DNA of 5,246 bases, taken from positions 1 through 5,246 of the forward strand of contig JAQCBM010000158.1 of NCBI GenBank assembly GCA_027729865.1, given 5' to 3'. Made by a program: the position numbers and the translations under genes. This document shows, piece by piece, positions 1 through 5,079 of the stretch (positions within the stretch are counted from its first letter, which is position 1; every line of letters starts with the position of its first letter). Below the pieces are notes generated by a model, which searched no databases, was not told the origin of the DNA, and worked only from the letters and a program-made list of their open reading frames with translations. This stretch comes from Actinomycetota bacterium. GTDB lineage: Bacteria > Actinomycetota > Actinomycetes > S36-B12.

Positions 1-458
1 GGGCAGACGTGGTGTGGGTGGGCGGTGGGTCCGTGGCAAACCTGCTCGCCCTGTGGCGGTTGCACGGCGTAGATATCGCCCTGCGCAGCGCATGGGAGTG
101 CGGGACCGTGCTTGGCGGAGTGAGCGCCGGCTCGATTTGCTGGCATGTCGGTGGACCCACGGACTCCTTCGGTAAGGAGTTGCAGCCAGTTACCGATTCG
201 CTTGCGTTCTTGCCCTACGGGAATGGTGTGCACTACGACAGCGAGGAACAACGACGTCCCCTGTTACACGAGCTCGTACGCACCGGCGTACTGCCGGTGT
301 CCTATGCCACGGATGATCGAGTGGCGATCGTGTACCAAGGAATCGAGCCGGTCGAGGTGGTCACCGATCTTCCCGAGTCGTCGTCTGCTGCCTATCGCGT
401 GAGTTTCGATGGAAACAACGTCGTAGAAGAGCGGCTAGAACCTGGGCTACTCCCCTAA
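1..458 (+). CDS. Peptidase E-like serine peptidase, S51 family (5' end missing)
   Basis: This is the C-terminal part of a protein; the open frame runs in from the left edge with its first whole codon at base 3, so the GTG at 9 is internal. About 151 residues are visible, against roughly 230 for full-length PepE. Counting from base 3, the fragment shows a Gly-rich strand (VWVGGG, 5-9), a tryptophan helix (LLALWR), then the nucleophile elbow GVSAGSICW with Ser41 (codon 123-125), GGPTDSFG with Asp54, and a conserved histidine in GVHYDSE (His77, codon 231-233). These match the Ser/His/acid layout of family S51, whose characterised members cleave Asp-X dipeptides in the cytoplasm; cyanophycinases are relatives. 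The substrate is not proven by sequence. The gene converges on the minus-strand genes and has no evident link to the sugar locus. It ends at TAA just before a large inverted repeat. Confidence 0.85.
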   Translation, partial: ADVVWVGGGSVANLLALWRLHGVDIALRSAWECGTVLGGVSAGSICWHVGGPTDSFGKELQPVTDSLAFLPYGNGVHYDSEEQRRPLLHELVRTGVLPVSYATDDRVAIVYQGIEPVEVVTDLPESSSAAYRVSFDGNNVVEERLEPGLLP

Positions 459-522
459 CGCCGAGACCTGCAGTTTCTGTCACTGTCAGAAGGAAATTTG
501 ACGCAATCTGCAGGTCTCGGCG
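459..522. repeat. Perfect 15-bp inverted repeat between convergent genes; possible bidirectional terminator or dispersed palindromic element
   Basis: The arms CGCCGAGACCTGCAG (459-473) and CTGCAGGTCTCGGCG (508-522) are perfect reverse complements separated by 34 bases. The left arm starts directly after the TAA of the peptidase, and the right arm ends 7 bases before the stop of the minus-strand membrane protein. RNA from either strand could form the stem. The spacer holds a smaller TTCTG/CAGAA inverted pair (475-479 and 487-491). There is no U-run after either arm, so it is not a textbook intrinsic terminator. Its length and complete symmetry resemble dispersed intergenic palindromes. Whether it recurs in the genome cannot be seen here. 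Confidence 0.8.
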
Positions 523-529
523 GGGTGGG

Positions 530-898
530 CTATCGACGAGGCGTGAGTTCGTACGCTGCCGCGCCCGATACCAAGGCGGCAAGAAACGTTGCCGGCCAGG
601 GCGTGATGATCAACGCCAGCGGATGCGACAAGGCGAACGCCAGCGCGTAGACCACACCGGCACCGAGGATTCGCCACGGACCTGCGGCTCGGCCCATAAC
701 CGGGATAGTCGCTAGACCGAAGCCGACGACGATAACTCCACCGATCACCATCGACGCTCCGGCGAACACCACGCCGAAGCCCAGAATCAAGCCGAGCGCA
801 GGCAAGGCCCCAGCTAGCCACCGCCTGCGGTTCCGTCGATCGCTGTTCTCACCTAGCGCATCGCGCACGTTGCCGCGGAAGTCGAAGCGATCGGACAC
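530..898 (-). CDS. Small integral membrane protein of unknown function
   Basis: This 122-residue protein is not one I recognise. A basic, polar N-terminus (residues 1-27, with RRNRRR at 21-26) is followed by hydrophobic segments at about 28-48, 50-68, 77-97 and 102-118, separated by short loops including GRAAGPWR (69-76) and ITPWP (98-102). This suggests three or four transmembrane helices with the N-terminus in the cytoplasm. No catalytic or binding motif is visible. The GTG start is 1 nt past the iolG TGA (stop 900-902, start codon 896-898). A weak AGGG lies inside the end of iolG, so translation is probably coupled to iolG. It may be a housekeeping membrane protein carried with iolG rather than part of inositol use. 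The coding call is supported by sustained hydrophobic patterning and the operon spacing; function is unknown. Confidence 0.75.
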   Translation of the reverse strand: MSDRFDFRGNVRDALGENSDRRNRRRWLAGALPALGLILGFGVVFAGASMVIGGVIVVGFGLATIPVMGRAAGPWRILGAGVVYALAFALSHPLALIITPWPATFLAALVSGAAAYELTPRR

Positions 899-899
899 G

Positions 900-1901
900 T
901 CAGCCCTGATCCACGCTCACCGGCACACCGGTTCGAATCGACTCCCACGCTGCGATACCTATGGCAACGGGTGCGCGGCCATCCGCACCGCTAACCGGAG
1001 AAGGTCCTCCATTGGCCACATACGAGACGAAGGCCGCCCACTCGCGTCGGTAGCTGTCCATATATCGATCTAGGAAGAAGTACGGCAAATTCGCACCGTG
1101 CCGAGCATCGGCGGTGTAGACCACAGCCGTTGTTTTGTTCGGGTTTTCCGACAACGCCATACCTTCGGATCCGAAGACTTCAAGGCGTTGGTCGTAGCCG
1201 TAGACCGCCTGCCGAGAGTTATCAATGGTTGTGATGACACCATTCGCGTGCGTCATCGTGACGACCGCGGTGTCGAGATCGCCAGCTTCACCGATCGCCG
1301 GATCGACGCGAACCGCTCCTGTTGCGTACACCTTCACCACGGGAGAGCCAACCACGAAGCGCGCCATATCGAAGTCGTGAATCATCATGTCCACGAAGAT
1401 CCCACCGCTGACCTTGATGTACTCCACCGGCGGCGGTGCGGGATCTCGGCTGGAGATACGAGCAAGATGCGGTTCACCCACATCTCCCTCGGCTACCGCC
1501 TGCTGCACGGCAGCGTGCGACGGGTCGAACCGCCGATTGAAACCGACCATGAATGGAACGCCGGCTGCCTCCACCGCCGCAAGGGCTTTGTCTACCTCGG
1601 CGAGGTCCAAACTGACCGGCTTCTCGCAGAAGATCGCTTTACCTGCCGCTGCCGCGCGCTGGATCAGATCAACGTGGGTGTCGGTGCTGCTGCAGATGGC
1701 TATCGCATCCACATCGGGTGCGGCCAGCATCTCTTCGAAGCTCATCGCAGGTACCTGGAACTCTGCCGCAACCTCTTCGGCTCCGGCCGCATAGACGTCG
1801 AACACGGCCGCCAGACTCGCCCCCGGAGTCTCTCGCGCGATGATCCCTGCGTGCATCCGACCGATTCGTCCGACACCGGCTACACCGATGCGCACCGTCA
1901 T
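900..1901 (-). CDS. iolG: Inositol 2-dehydrogenase (Gfo/Idh/MocA family)
   Basis: A 333-residue cytoplasmic NAD-dependent dehydrogenase, predicted to oxidise myo-inositol to 2-keto-myo-inositol (scyllo-inosose), the first step of inositol catabolism. The N-terminal Rossmann fold shows GVGRIG (9-14) and Asp35 at the end of the second strand, which favours NAD over NADP. The family motif EKP follows at 93-95, with Lys94 as the conserved active-site lysine. The C-terminal substrate domain has GGIFVDMMIHDFDMAR (166-181), placing Asp171 and His175 as the other catalytic residues, and later NSRQAVYGYDQR and LDRYMDSYRREW, blocks I associate with IolG rather than with glucose-fructose oxidoreductases. 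The length is normal for the family. The ATG start is set by AGAGGAG 6 nt upstream. It lies downstream of the ABC transporter but beyond a terminator-like hairpin, so it may be transcribed separately or by read-through. A related activity on another inositol isomer or a hexose is possible. Confidence 0.88.
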   Translation of the reverse strand: MTVRIGVAGVGRIGRMHAGIIARETPGASLAAVFDVYAAGAEEVAAEFQVPAMSFEEMLAAPDVDAIAICSSTDTHVDLIQRAAAAGKAIFCEKPVSLDLAEVDKALAAVEAAGVPFMVGFNRRFDPSHAAVQQAVAEGDVGEPHLARISSRDPAPPPVEYIKVSGGIFVDMMIHDFDMARFVVGSPVVKVYATGAVRVDPAIGEAGDLDTAVVTMTHANGVITTIDNSRQAVYGYDQRLEVFGSEGMALSENPNKTTAVVYTADARHGANLPYFFLDRYMDSYRREWAAFVSYVANGGPSPVSGADGRAPVAIGIAAWESIRTGVPVSVDQG

Positions 1902-1907
1902 TCGCTT

Positions 1908-1914
1908 CTCCTCT
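1908..1914 (-). promoter_or_regulatory. Ribosome binding site of iolG
   Basis: AGAGGAG on the minus strand ends 6 nt before the ATG at 1901. It fixes this start and indicates independent, strong translation of iolG rather than coupling to the transporter genes. No convincing -35/-10 pair was found in the 40 bases between this site and the upstream terminator hairpin. Confidence 0.7.
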
Positions 1915-1952
1915 GAGTTCGGTAGTGCCTAGGTATTTCGATCATTAACGAC

Positions 1953-1976
1953 GAAACGGGGCCGAAGCCCCGTCCC
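1953..1976 (-). terminator. UUCG-loop terminator after the ABC ATPase gene
   Basis: On the minus strand the sequence folds as ACGGGGC-TTCG-GCCCCGT (core 1956-1973). The 7-bp GC-rich stem is closed by a C(UUCG)G tetraloop, an exceptionally stable loop. Two G-U pairs and one G-C pair can extend the stem to 1953-1976. It begins about 20 nt after the ATPase stop codon. The following U-run is short (TTT, which itself joins the extended stem), as is common for actinobacterial terminators. It lies between the transporter operon and iolG, so it could end or weaken the transporter transcript. Confidence 0.7.
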
Positions 1977-1996
1977 ATCTTGCCCCATTGTGACCC

Positions 1997-2779
1997 TTAC
2001 AGGTTCTCCAACTCGTGGGCGAGCGCTTCGAGTTCAGCTCCACCCGCCATCGCCTTGACGAGTTCATCGCGGGAAACTTCGGACCGCGTGTACTCGGCCA
2101 TCATCTGTCCACGGTTGAGCAGATAGAAGCGGTCTCCGACCAAATATGCGTGGTGCGGGTTATGGGTGATGAACACAACTGCCACCCCGCGCTCCTTGGC
2201 CTGAAGGATGTACTTCAAGACCACTCCCGACTGCTTCACACCCAATGCACTGGTGGGCTCGTCAAGGATCAGCACGTTGGCTCCGAAGTGCACAGCGCGA
2301 GCGATCGCGACCGCCTGTCGCTCACCACCGGAAAGCGTCCCGACGGGCTGCTCAGGATCGCGGATGTCGATACCCATGTCGAGCAGTTCGGCCTTACAGA
2401 TCGATTTAGCCTTCTTGGCATTGAGGCGACGGAAGGGCCACGGCCACTCGGTGGGTTCATTGCCCAAGAAGAAGTTCCGCCAGACAGACATCAAGGGAAC
2501 CGTTGCCAGATCCTGGAACACCGTGGCGATGCCATCTTCGAGGGCATCGCGCGGCGACGTGAACCTCTTGGGCGCTCCGTTCACCAGGAGTTGGCCTTCG
2601 CTTGGCTCATGGACTCCACTAAGAATCTTGATCAGCGTCGACTTACCAGCGCCGTTGTCACCCAAGACGCAGGTCACGCTGCCGTTGTCGACATGCATCG
2701 ACACGTTGCGCAGCGCAATGACGCTGCCGAAGCTCTTCGAGACATCGACCAACTGAAGGGCGGGGGTTACGTCAGTCAT
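1997..2779 (-). CDS. ABC transporter ATPase for sugar/polyol import, single nucleotide-binding domain
   Basis: This 260-residue protein supplies ATP hydrolysis for the importer on the cytoplasmic face of the membrane. All ABC motifs are present in order: Walker A GDNGAGKST (40-48), Q-loop VFQD (87-90), signature LSGGERQ (149-155), Walker B VLILDEP (169-175) with catalytic Glu174, and the H-loop ITH with His206. The D-loop region reads SALG where many ABC proteins have SALD, a variant I associate with CUT2 sugar ATPases. RbsA, XylG and IatA are about 500 residues with two fused domains; this protein has one domain, like FrcA, so it presumably works as a homodimer. Its ATG overlaps the permease TGA by 4 bp (ATGA), which indicates translational coupling, and AGGGAG lies upstream within the permease end. 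Ligand identity cannot be read from the ATPase; inositol is inferred from neighbouring iolG. Confidence 0.93.
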   Translation of the reverse strand: MTDVTPALQLVDVSKSFGSVIALRNVSMHVDNGSVTCVLGDNGAGKSTLIKILSGVHEPSEGQLLVNGAPKRFTSPRDALEDGIATVFQDLATVPLMSVWRNFFLGNEPTEWPWPFRRLNAKKAKSICKAELLDMGIDIRDPEQPVGTLSGGERQAVAIARAVHFGANVLILDEPTSALGVKQSGVVLKYILQAKERGVAVVFITHNPHHAYLVGDRFYLLNRGQMMAEYTRSEVSRDELVKAMAGGAELEALAHELENL

Positions 2780-3819
2780 CTTCGAACTCCCTGGAATCGG
2801 CGGCTAATGAGTGTGTTGACAAGCACCGCGGCGAACAGGATCAAGCCAAGGAACAGCCAGGACCAGTCTGTGTTCCAACGGGCGTAGGCGATGCCGATGA
2901 AGGCCATACCGATGATGGCCGAGCCGATGGCACCACCGATAGCTGAGCCGTAACCGCCAGTGAGCAGGCAACCTCCGACCACGGCCGCGATGATGAAGAC
3001 GAATTCCTCACCCACACCCTGGCCGGCCTGCATCGACCGCAGGCGCAACAGGCTGATGATGCCGACGAGTGCTGCCGACATCGAGGTCAGCATGAAGAGC
3101 GTGATCTTGGTGCGCCGTACGGGAACACCGGTGTTGCGTGCTGCGTTCTTGTCACCGCCGACGGCGAAGATCCAGTTGCCGAACTTGGTGCGGGTCAGCA
3201 CCCACGTAGCAATTGCCACGAGCACGAACCACCACACGACGGCAATCTTGAAGTTGTAGGGAGGGATGATCTCCGACGCGAAAACTACGCGCGCGCTATC
3301 GAACCCGGCACCTTCATCGACACCCGCAACGCGCACGGTATCGGTGATCGCCTTAGTGACACCGAGGTTGATGCCGCGGAGAGAGAAGAACATTGCCAAG
3401 GTCACGATGAACGACGGCAGGCCGGTAGTCATTACCAACCAACCGTTGATGAATCCAATGCCGGCGGCGAAGATAAACGTGAGAAAGATCGCCAGCCATA
3501 CGCCCATCTGGTACTCGGTGATGAGCAACCCTGCGAATAGCCCCGCAGTTCCGATCATCACACCGGCAGAGAGGTCGAATTCTCCACCGATCATCAATAA
3601 GGACACCGCCACAACCACAATGCCGGTGGTCGCCGCCACGTCTGTCCAGCGAGCCGCACCCGTGAGACCGGAGAAAGTGCCCGTCTGGTCAACAACGGAA
3701 AAGAAGATGTACACGACGATCAGGCCCATCAGGGCACCGATCTCGGGCCTGCGCATCAATCGAGTGATGACGCTGGTCTTTGCTACCCGCTCATCCGCGG
3801 GTGCCGTAACAGTGGACAT
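2776..3819 (-). CDS. ABC sugar/polyol transporter permease (CUT2, RbsC/FrcC-like)
   Basis: This 347-residue membrane-spanning subunit of the importer belongs to the BPD_transp_2 (RbsC/XylH/FrcC) type. About ten hydrophobic segments are visible, at roughly 26-44, 61-78, 85-101, 106-126, 133-150, 192-208, 237-258, 272-287, 292-312 and 319-337. The family hallmark GGEFDLSAG is at 78-86, GLPSFIVTLAMFFSLRGI at 133-150, and the cytoplasmic ATPase-contact loop GNWIFAVGGDKNAARNTG at 214-231. I chose the ATG at 3819, not the in-frame TTG at 3825: GGGAG (3826-3830) sits 6 nt before the ATG but directly abuts the TTG. It follows the binding-protein gene after a 77-bp gap containing a strong hairpin, and its stop overlaps the ATPase start. 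It has one permease for two ATPase copies, so it is predicted to act as a homodimer. Confidence 0.93.
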   Translation of the reverse strand: MSTVTAPADERVAKTSVITRLMRRPEIGALMGLIVVYIFFSVVDQTGTFSGLTGAARWTDVAATTGIVVVAVSLLMIGGEFDLSAGVMIGTAGLFAGLLITEYQMGVWLAIFLTFIFAAGIGFINGWLVMTTGLPSFIVTLAMFFSLRGINLGVTKAITDTVRVAGVDEGAGFDSARVVFASEIIPPYNFKIAVVWWFVLVAIATWVLTRTKFGNWIFAVGGDKNAARNTGVPVRRTKITLFMLTSMSAALVGIISLLRLRSMQAGQGVGEEFVFIIAAVVGGCLLTGGYGSAIGGAIGSAIIGMAFIGIAYARWNTDWSWLFLGLILFAAVLVNTLISRRFQGVRR

Positions 3820-3825
3820 GACCAA

Positions 3826-3830
3826 CTCCC
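3826..3830 (-). promoter_or_regulatory. Ribosome binding site deciding the permease start
   Basis: GGGAG on the minus strand is followed by TTGGTC and then ATG at 3819. The 6-nt spacing fits the ATG, whereas the upstream in-frame TTG has no spacing at all. The protein therefore begins MSTV and is two residues shorter than the longest frame. Confidence 0.65.
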
Positions 3831-3847
3831 AAAACTACGGGCCGCTA

Positions 3848-3872
3848 GGGCGAGGCGCTGTGCGCCTCGCCC
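3848..3872 (-). other. Strong intercistronic hairpin between binding-protein and permease genes
   Basis: The sequence is a perfect 11-bp inverted repeat, GGGCGAGGCGC and GCGCCTCGCCC, with a TGT triloop. It starts 25 nt past the binding-protein stop codon and 28 nt before the permease ATG. No U-run follows it on the minus strand, so full termination is unlikely. In many importer operons such a hairpin protects the 3' end of the binding-protein message and reduces downstream expression, giving an excess of binding protein over membrane subunits. That role is inferred here. CTAGG and CCTAG at 3845-3849 and 3879-3883 form an outer pair that could compete with the main stem. Confidence 0.75.
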
Positions 3873-3896
3873 ACGGAACCTAGCAACGGATCCGAT

Positions 3897-4895
3897 TTAG
3901 CGGGTGCCGTTGGCGGCCAGTTCCTGCACCAGCTCAGCGTTCTCCTGAACGACGAAGCCTGGGCCGGTGTACATCGGCTGTCCACCACCGAGCTCGTGTC
4001 CGTTGAGCAGGTTCAGGTACAGCAGCACCACGGACATGTAGCCCTGGGCGTACTGCTGCTGGTCGATCGCGAAGGCGAGCTCGCCATCGGCGATTGACTG
4101 AACTGCGTCGCCGGACAGGTCAACGGTGCCGACCGTGATGTCACGGCCCACAGCGTCAGCAGCCGGCATAGCTGCGGCAGTGGCGATGTCGGCGTTCAGC
4201 GCGAAGATGCCGTCGATGGACGGGTCAGCCTCGAGTGCCGCCTGAATCTCAGCCTGGCTCTGAGCAATGTCACCAAGACCAGCGCTCAGCTGCAGGTTCT
4301 CGACGTTGCCGAAGGTGTCAGCGGCACCGTCACAACGCTCCTGCAGACCGATGTTGTTCTGCTCCTGGATCGGGCACAGAACCTTGGTCGCGCCGGCTTC
4401 CTGGAACTTCAGACCAGCCTCTTGGCCAGCAATGAACTCGTCCTGGCCCACGTGGGTGAATGCGCCGAGGTCCTTGAACACTGCGCTACCGGAGTTCATG
4501 GTCACGATGGAAACGCCGGCAGCCTCGGCGGCAGCAAGCGCGTCCTTCAACGCATCCGGGTTCGGAGCAGACACTGCGATGCCTTCGCAACCGGCGGCAA
4601 CGTCGGCCTCGATCAGCTGCGCCTGAAGTTCGGCATCGTTCGTGGTCTCCTGGTAGCTGAAGTCGACGCCCAGGTCCGCCGCAGCGCGGTCAGCACCAGC
4701 CTTGGCAACCGACCAGAAGCCGCCGCCATCACCGTGGGTGACCATGCAGATCTTGTATTCGGAGTTGTCCGGTCCCGACGAACCAGCTGCTGCGCTGTCG
4801 CCTTCCGCTGCGCTGTCGCTGCTGTCGGAGCTACACCCCGCCAGCACGAGGGCCGACGCCGCAACAGCGGCGATGGCGAACTTGCCTACCTTCAT
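3897..4895 (-). CDS. Sugar/polyol ABC transporter substrate-binding lipoprotein
   Basis: This 332-residue extracytoplasmic receptor captures the ligand for the importer. Residues 1-20 are a lipoprotein signal (MKVGK, then a hydrophobic core) ending in the lipobox LAGC with Cys21, which is lipidated and anchors the protein to the outer face of the membrane. A Ser/Ala/Gly/Asp linker follows (22-46). The periplasmic-binding fold begins at YKICMVTHGDGGGFW (47-61), with NPDAL (112-116), VTMNSG (131-136), THVGQDE (147-153) and VDLSGDAVQSIADGELAFAIDQQQYAQGY further on, as in ribose-type (Peripla_BP_4) proteins. Four cysteines other than Cys21 occur, at 50, 103, 174 and 188. The start is the ATG at 4895 because AGGAGGT lies 5 nt upstream and the signal peptide begins there; an open extension to 5045 is not coding. 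First gene of the transporter operon. Ligand is inferred to be inositol or a related polyol from the adjacent dehydrogenases; ribose, xylose or other alditols are not excluded. Confidence 0.92.
   Translation of the reverse strand: MKVGKFAIAAVAASALVLAGCSSDSSDSAAEGDSAAAGSSGPDNSEYKICMVTHGDGGGFWSVAKAGADRAAADLGVDFSYQETTNDAELQAQLIEADVAAGCEGIAVSAPNPDALKDALAAAEAAGVSIVTMNSGSAVFKDLGAFTHVGQDEFIAGQEAGLKFQEAGATKVLCPIQEQNNIGLQERCDGAADTFGNVENLQLSAGLGDIAQSQAEIQAALEADPSIDGIFALNADIATAAAMPAADAVGRDITVGTVDLSGDAVQSIADGELAFAIDQQQYAQGYMSVVLLYLNLLNGHELGGGQPMYTGPGFVVQENAELVQELAANGTR
4789..4819. repeat. 13-bp direct repeat within the lipoprotein linker
   Basis: GCTGCGCTGTCGC occurs at 4789-4801 and again at 4807-4819, a period of 18 bases or 6 codons. 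It encodes the repeated Asp-Ser-Ala-Ala of the linker (residues 27-30 and 33-36) just after the lipidated cysteine. Such linkers vary in length, and this is probably a small in-frame duplication without its own function. Confidence 0.6.
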
Positions 4896-4900
4896 GAATG

Positions 4901-4907
4901 ACCTCCT
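4901..4907 (-). promoter_or_regulatory. Ribosome binding site of the binding-lipoprotein gene
   Basis: AGGAGGT on the minus strand, a full Shine-Dalgarno match, ends 5 nt before the ATG at 4895. It settles the start of the lipoprotein and agrees with the signal peptide that begins there. It is the strongest ribosome binding site in the window, which fits the high amount of binding protein that importers need. Confidence 0.85.
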
Positions 4908-4980
4908 AAGGCGCCCGGTGGGCGCATCGTCACTGCGTTGCGTTCGCAGATACCGCCGAGGATTCCCTACCGCGAGATCT

Positions 4981-4994
4981 TTGGAACGCTCCAA
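4981..4994. promoter_or_regulatory. Probable LacI-family operator upstream of the transporter operon
   Basis: TTGGAACGCTCCAA is a near-perfect even palindrome: halves TTGGAAC and TTGGAGC agree at six of seven positions around a central CG. An even palindrome with central CG and GGA/TCC arms is the usual form of LacI-family operators. It lies 86-99 bases upstream of the lipoprotein ATG. On the minus strand a TACGAT hexamer (4998-5003), which shares four of six bases with the -10 consensus, lies 3 nt before it, so a bound repressor would cover the start point; no good -35 was found at the right distance. The regulator gene is not in the window. Confidence 0.5.
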
Positions 4995-5026
4995 TGCATC
5001 GTAGTGTCGTGGCTCACAGTGAACTT

Positions 5027-5058
5027 GGGAAGCATTCCCGGCCATGAGTTACCAACTC
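5027..5058. promoter_or_regulatory. Two small palindromes in the transporter upstream region
   Basis: GGGAAGCATTCCC (5027-5039) and GAGTTACCAACTC (5046-5058) each have perfect 5-bp arms around a 3-base centre, with centres 19 bp apart. They lie between the end of the upstream dehydrogenase gene and the putative promoter, where activator or repressor sites would be expected. Their arms differ from each other, so one protein is unlikely to bind both in the same way. Arms of this length can occur by chance. Confidence 0.25.
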
Positions 5059-5079
5059 GTTACCCCACGTTGCGAACCA

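Noticed and set aside
1098..1916. Long plus-strand open frame (272 codons) opposite iolG
   Set aside because: It lies wholly on the antisense of a convincingly conserved gene, is Arg/His-rich without any recognisable domain, and is what GC-rich codon bias produces on the opposite strand.
1936..1956. TTTCG/CGAAA inverted repeat upstream of iolG
   Set aside because: Short arms with an 11-base spacer, overlapping the terminator stem; no resemblance to the candidate operator at 4981-4994.
2015..2887. Long plus-strand open frame (290 codons) opposite the ATPase and permease genes
   Set aside because: It is an antisense shadow with no motif; the minus-strand ATPase contains every ABC motif.
3820..3825. 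TTG start for the permease at 3825
   Set aside because: The ribosome binding site directly abuts the TTG, leaving no spacer, but is 6 nt from the ATG at 3819.
4933..4949. CTGCG/CGCAG inverted repeat in the lipoprotein 5' leader
   Set aside because: A 5-bp stem with a 7-base loop in GC-rich DNA is expected by chance; no riboswitch-like architecture surrounds it.
5005..5018. CRP/GlxR-like site TGTCGTGGCTCACA
   Set aside because: The spacing between half-sites is 6 bases where the TGTG...CACA consensus needs 8, and one half-site carries a mismatch.
4896..5045. 50-residue N-terminal extension of the binding protein from an ATG at 5045
   Set aside because: The extension is basic and unlike a signal peptide, while the ATG at 4895 has a perfect ribosome binding site and begins a classic lipoprotein signal; the stretch is the upstream regulatory region.
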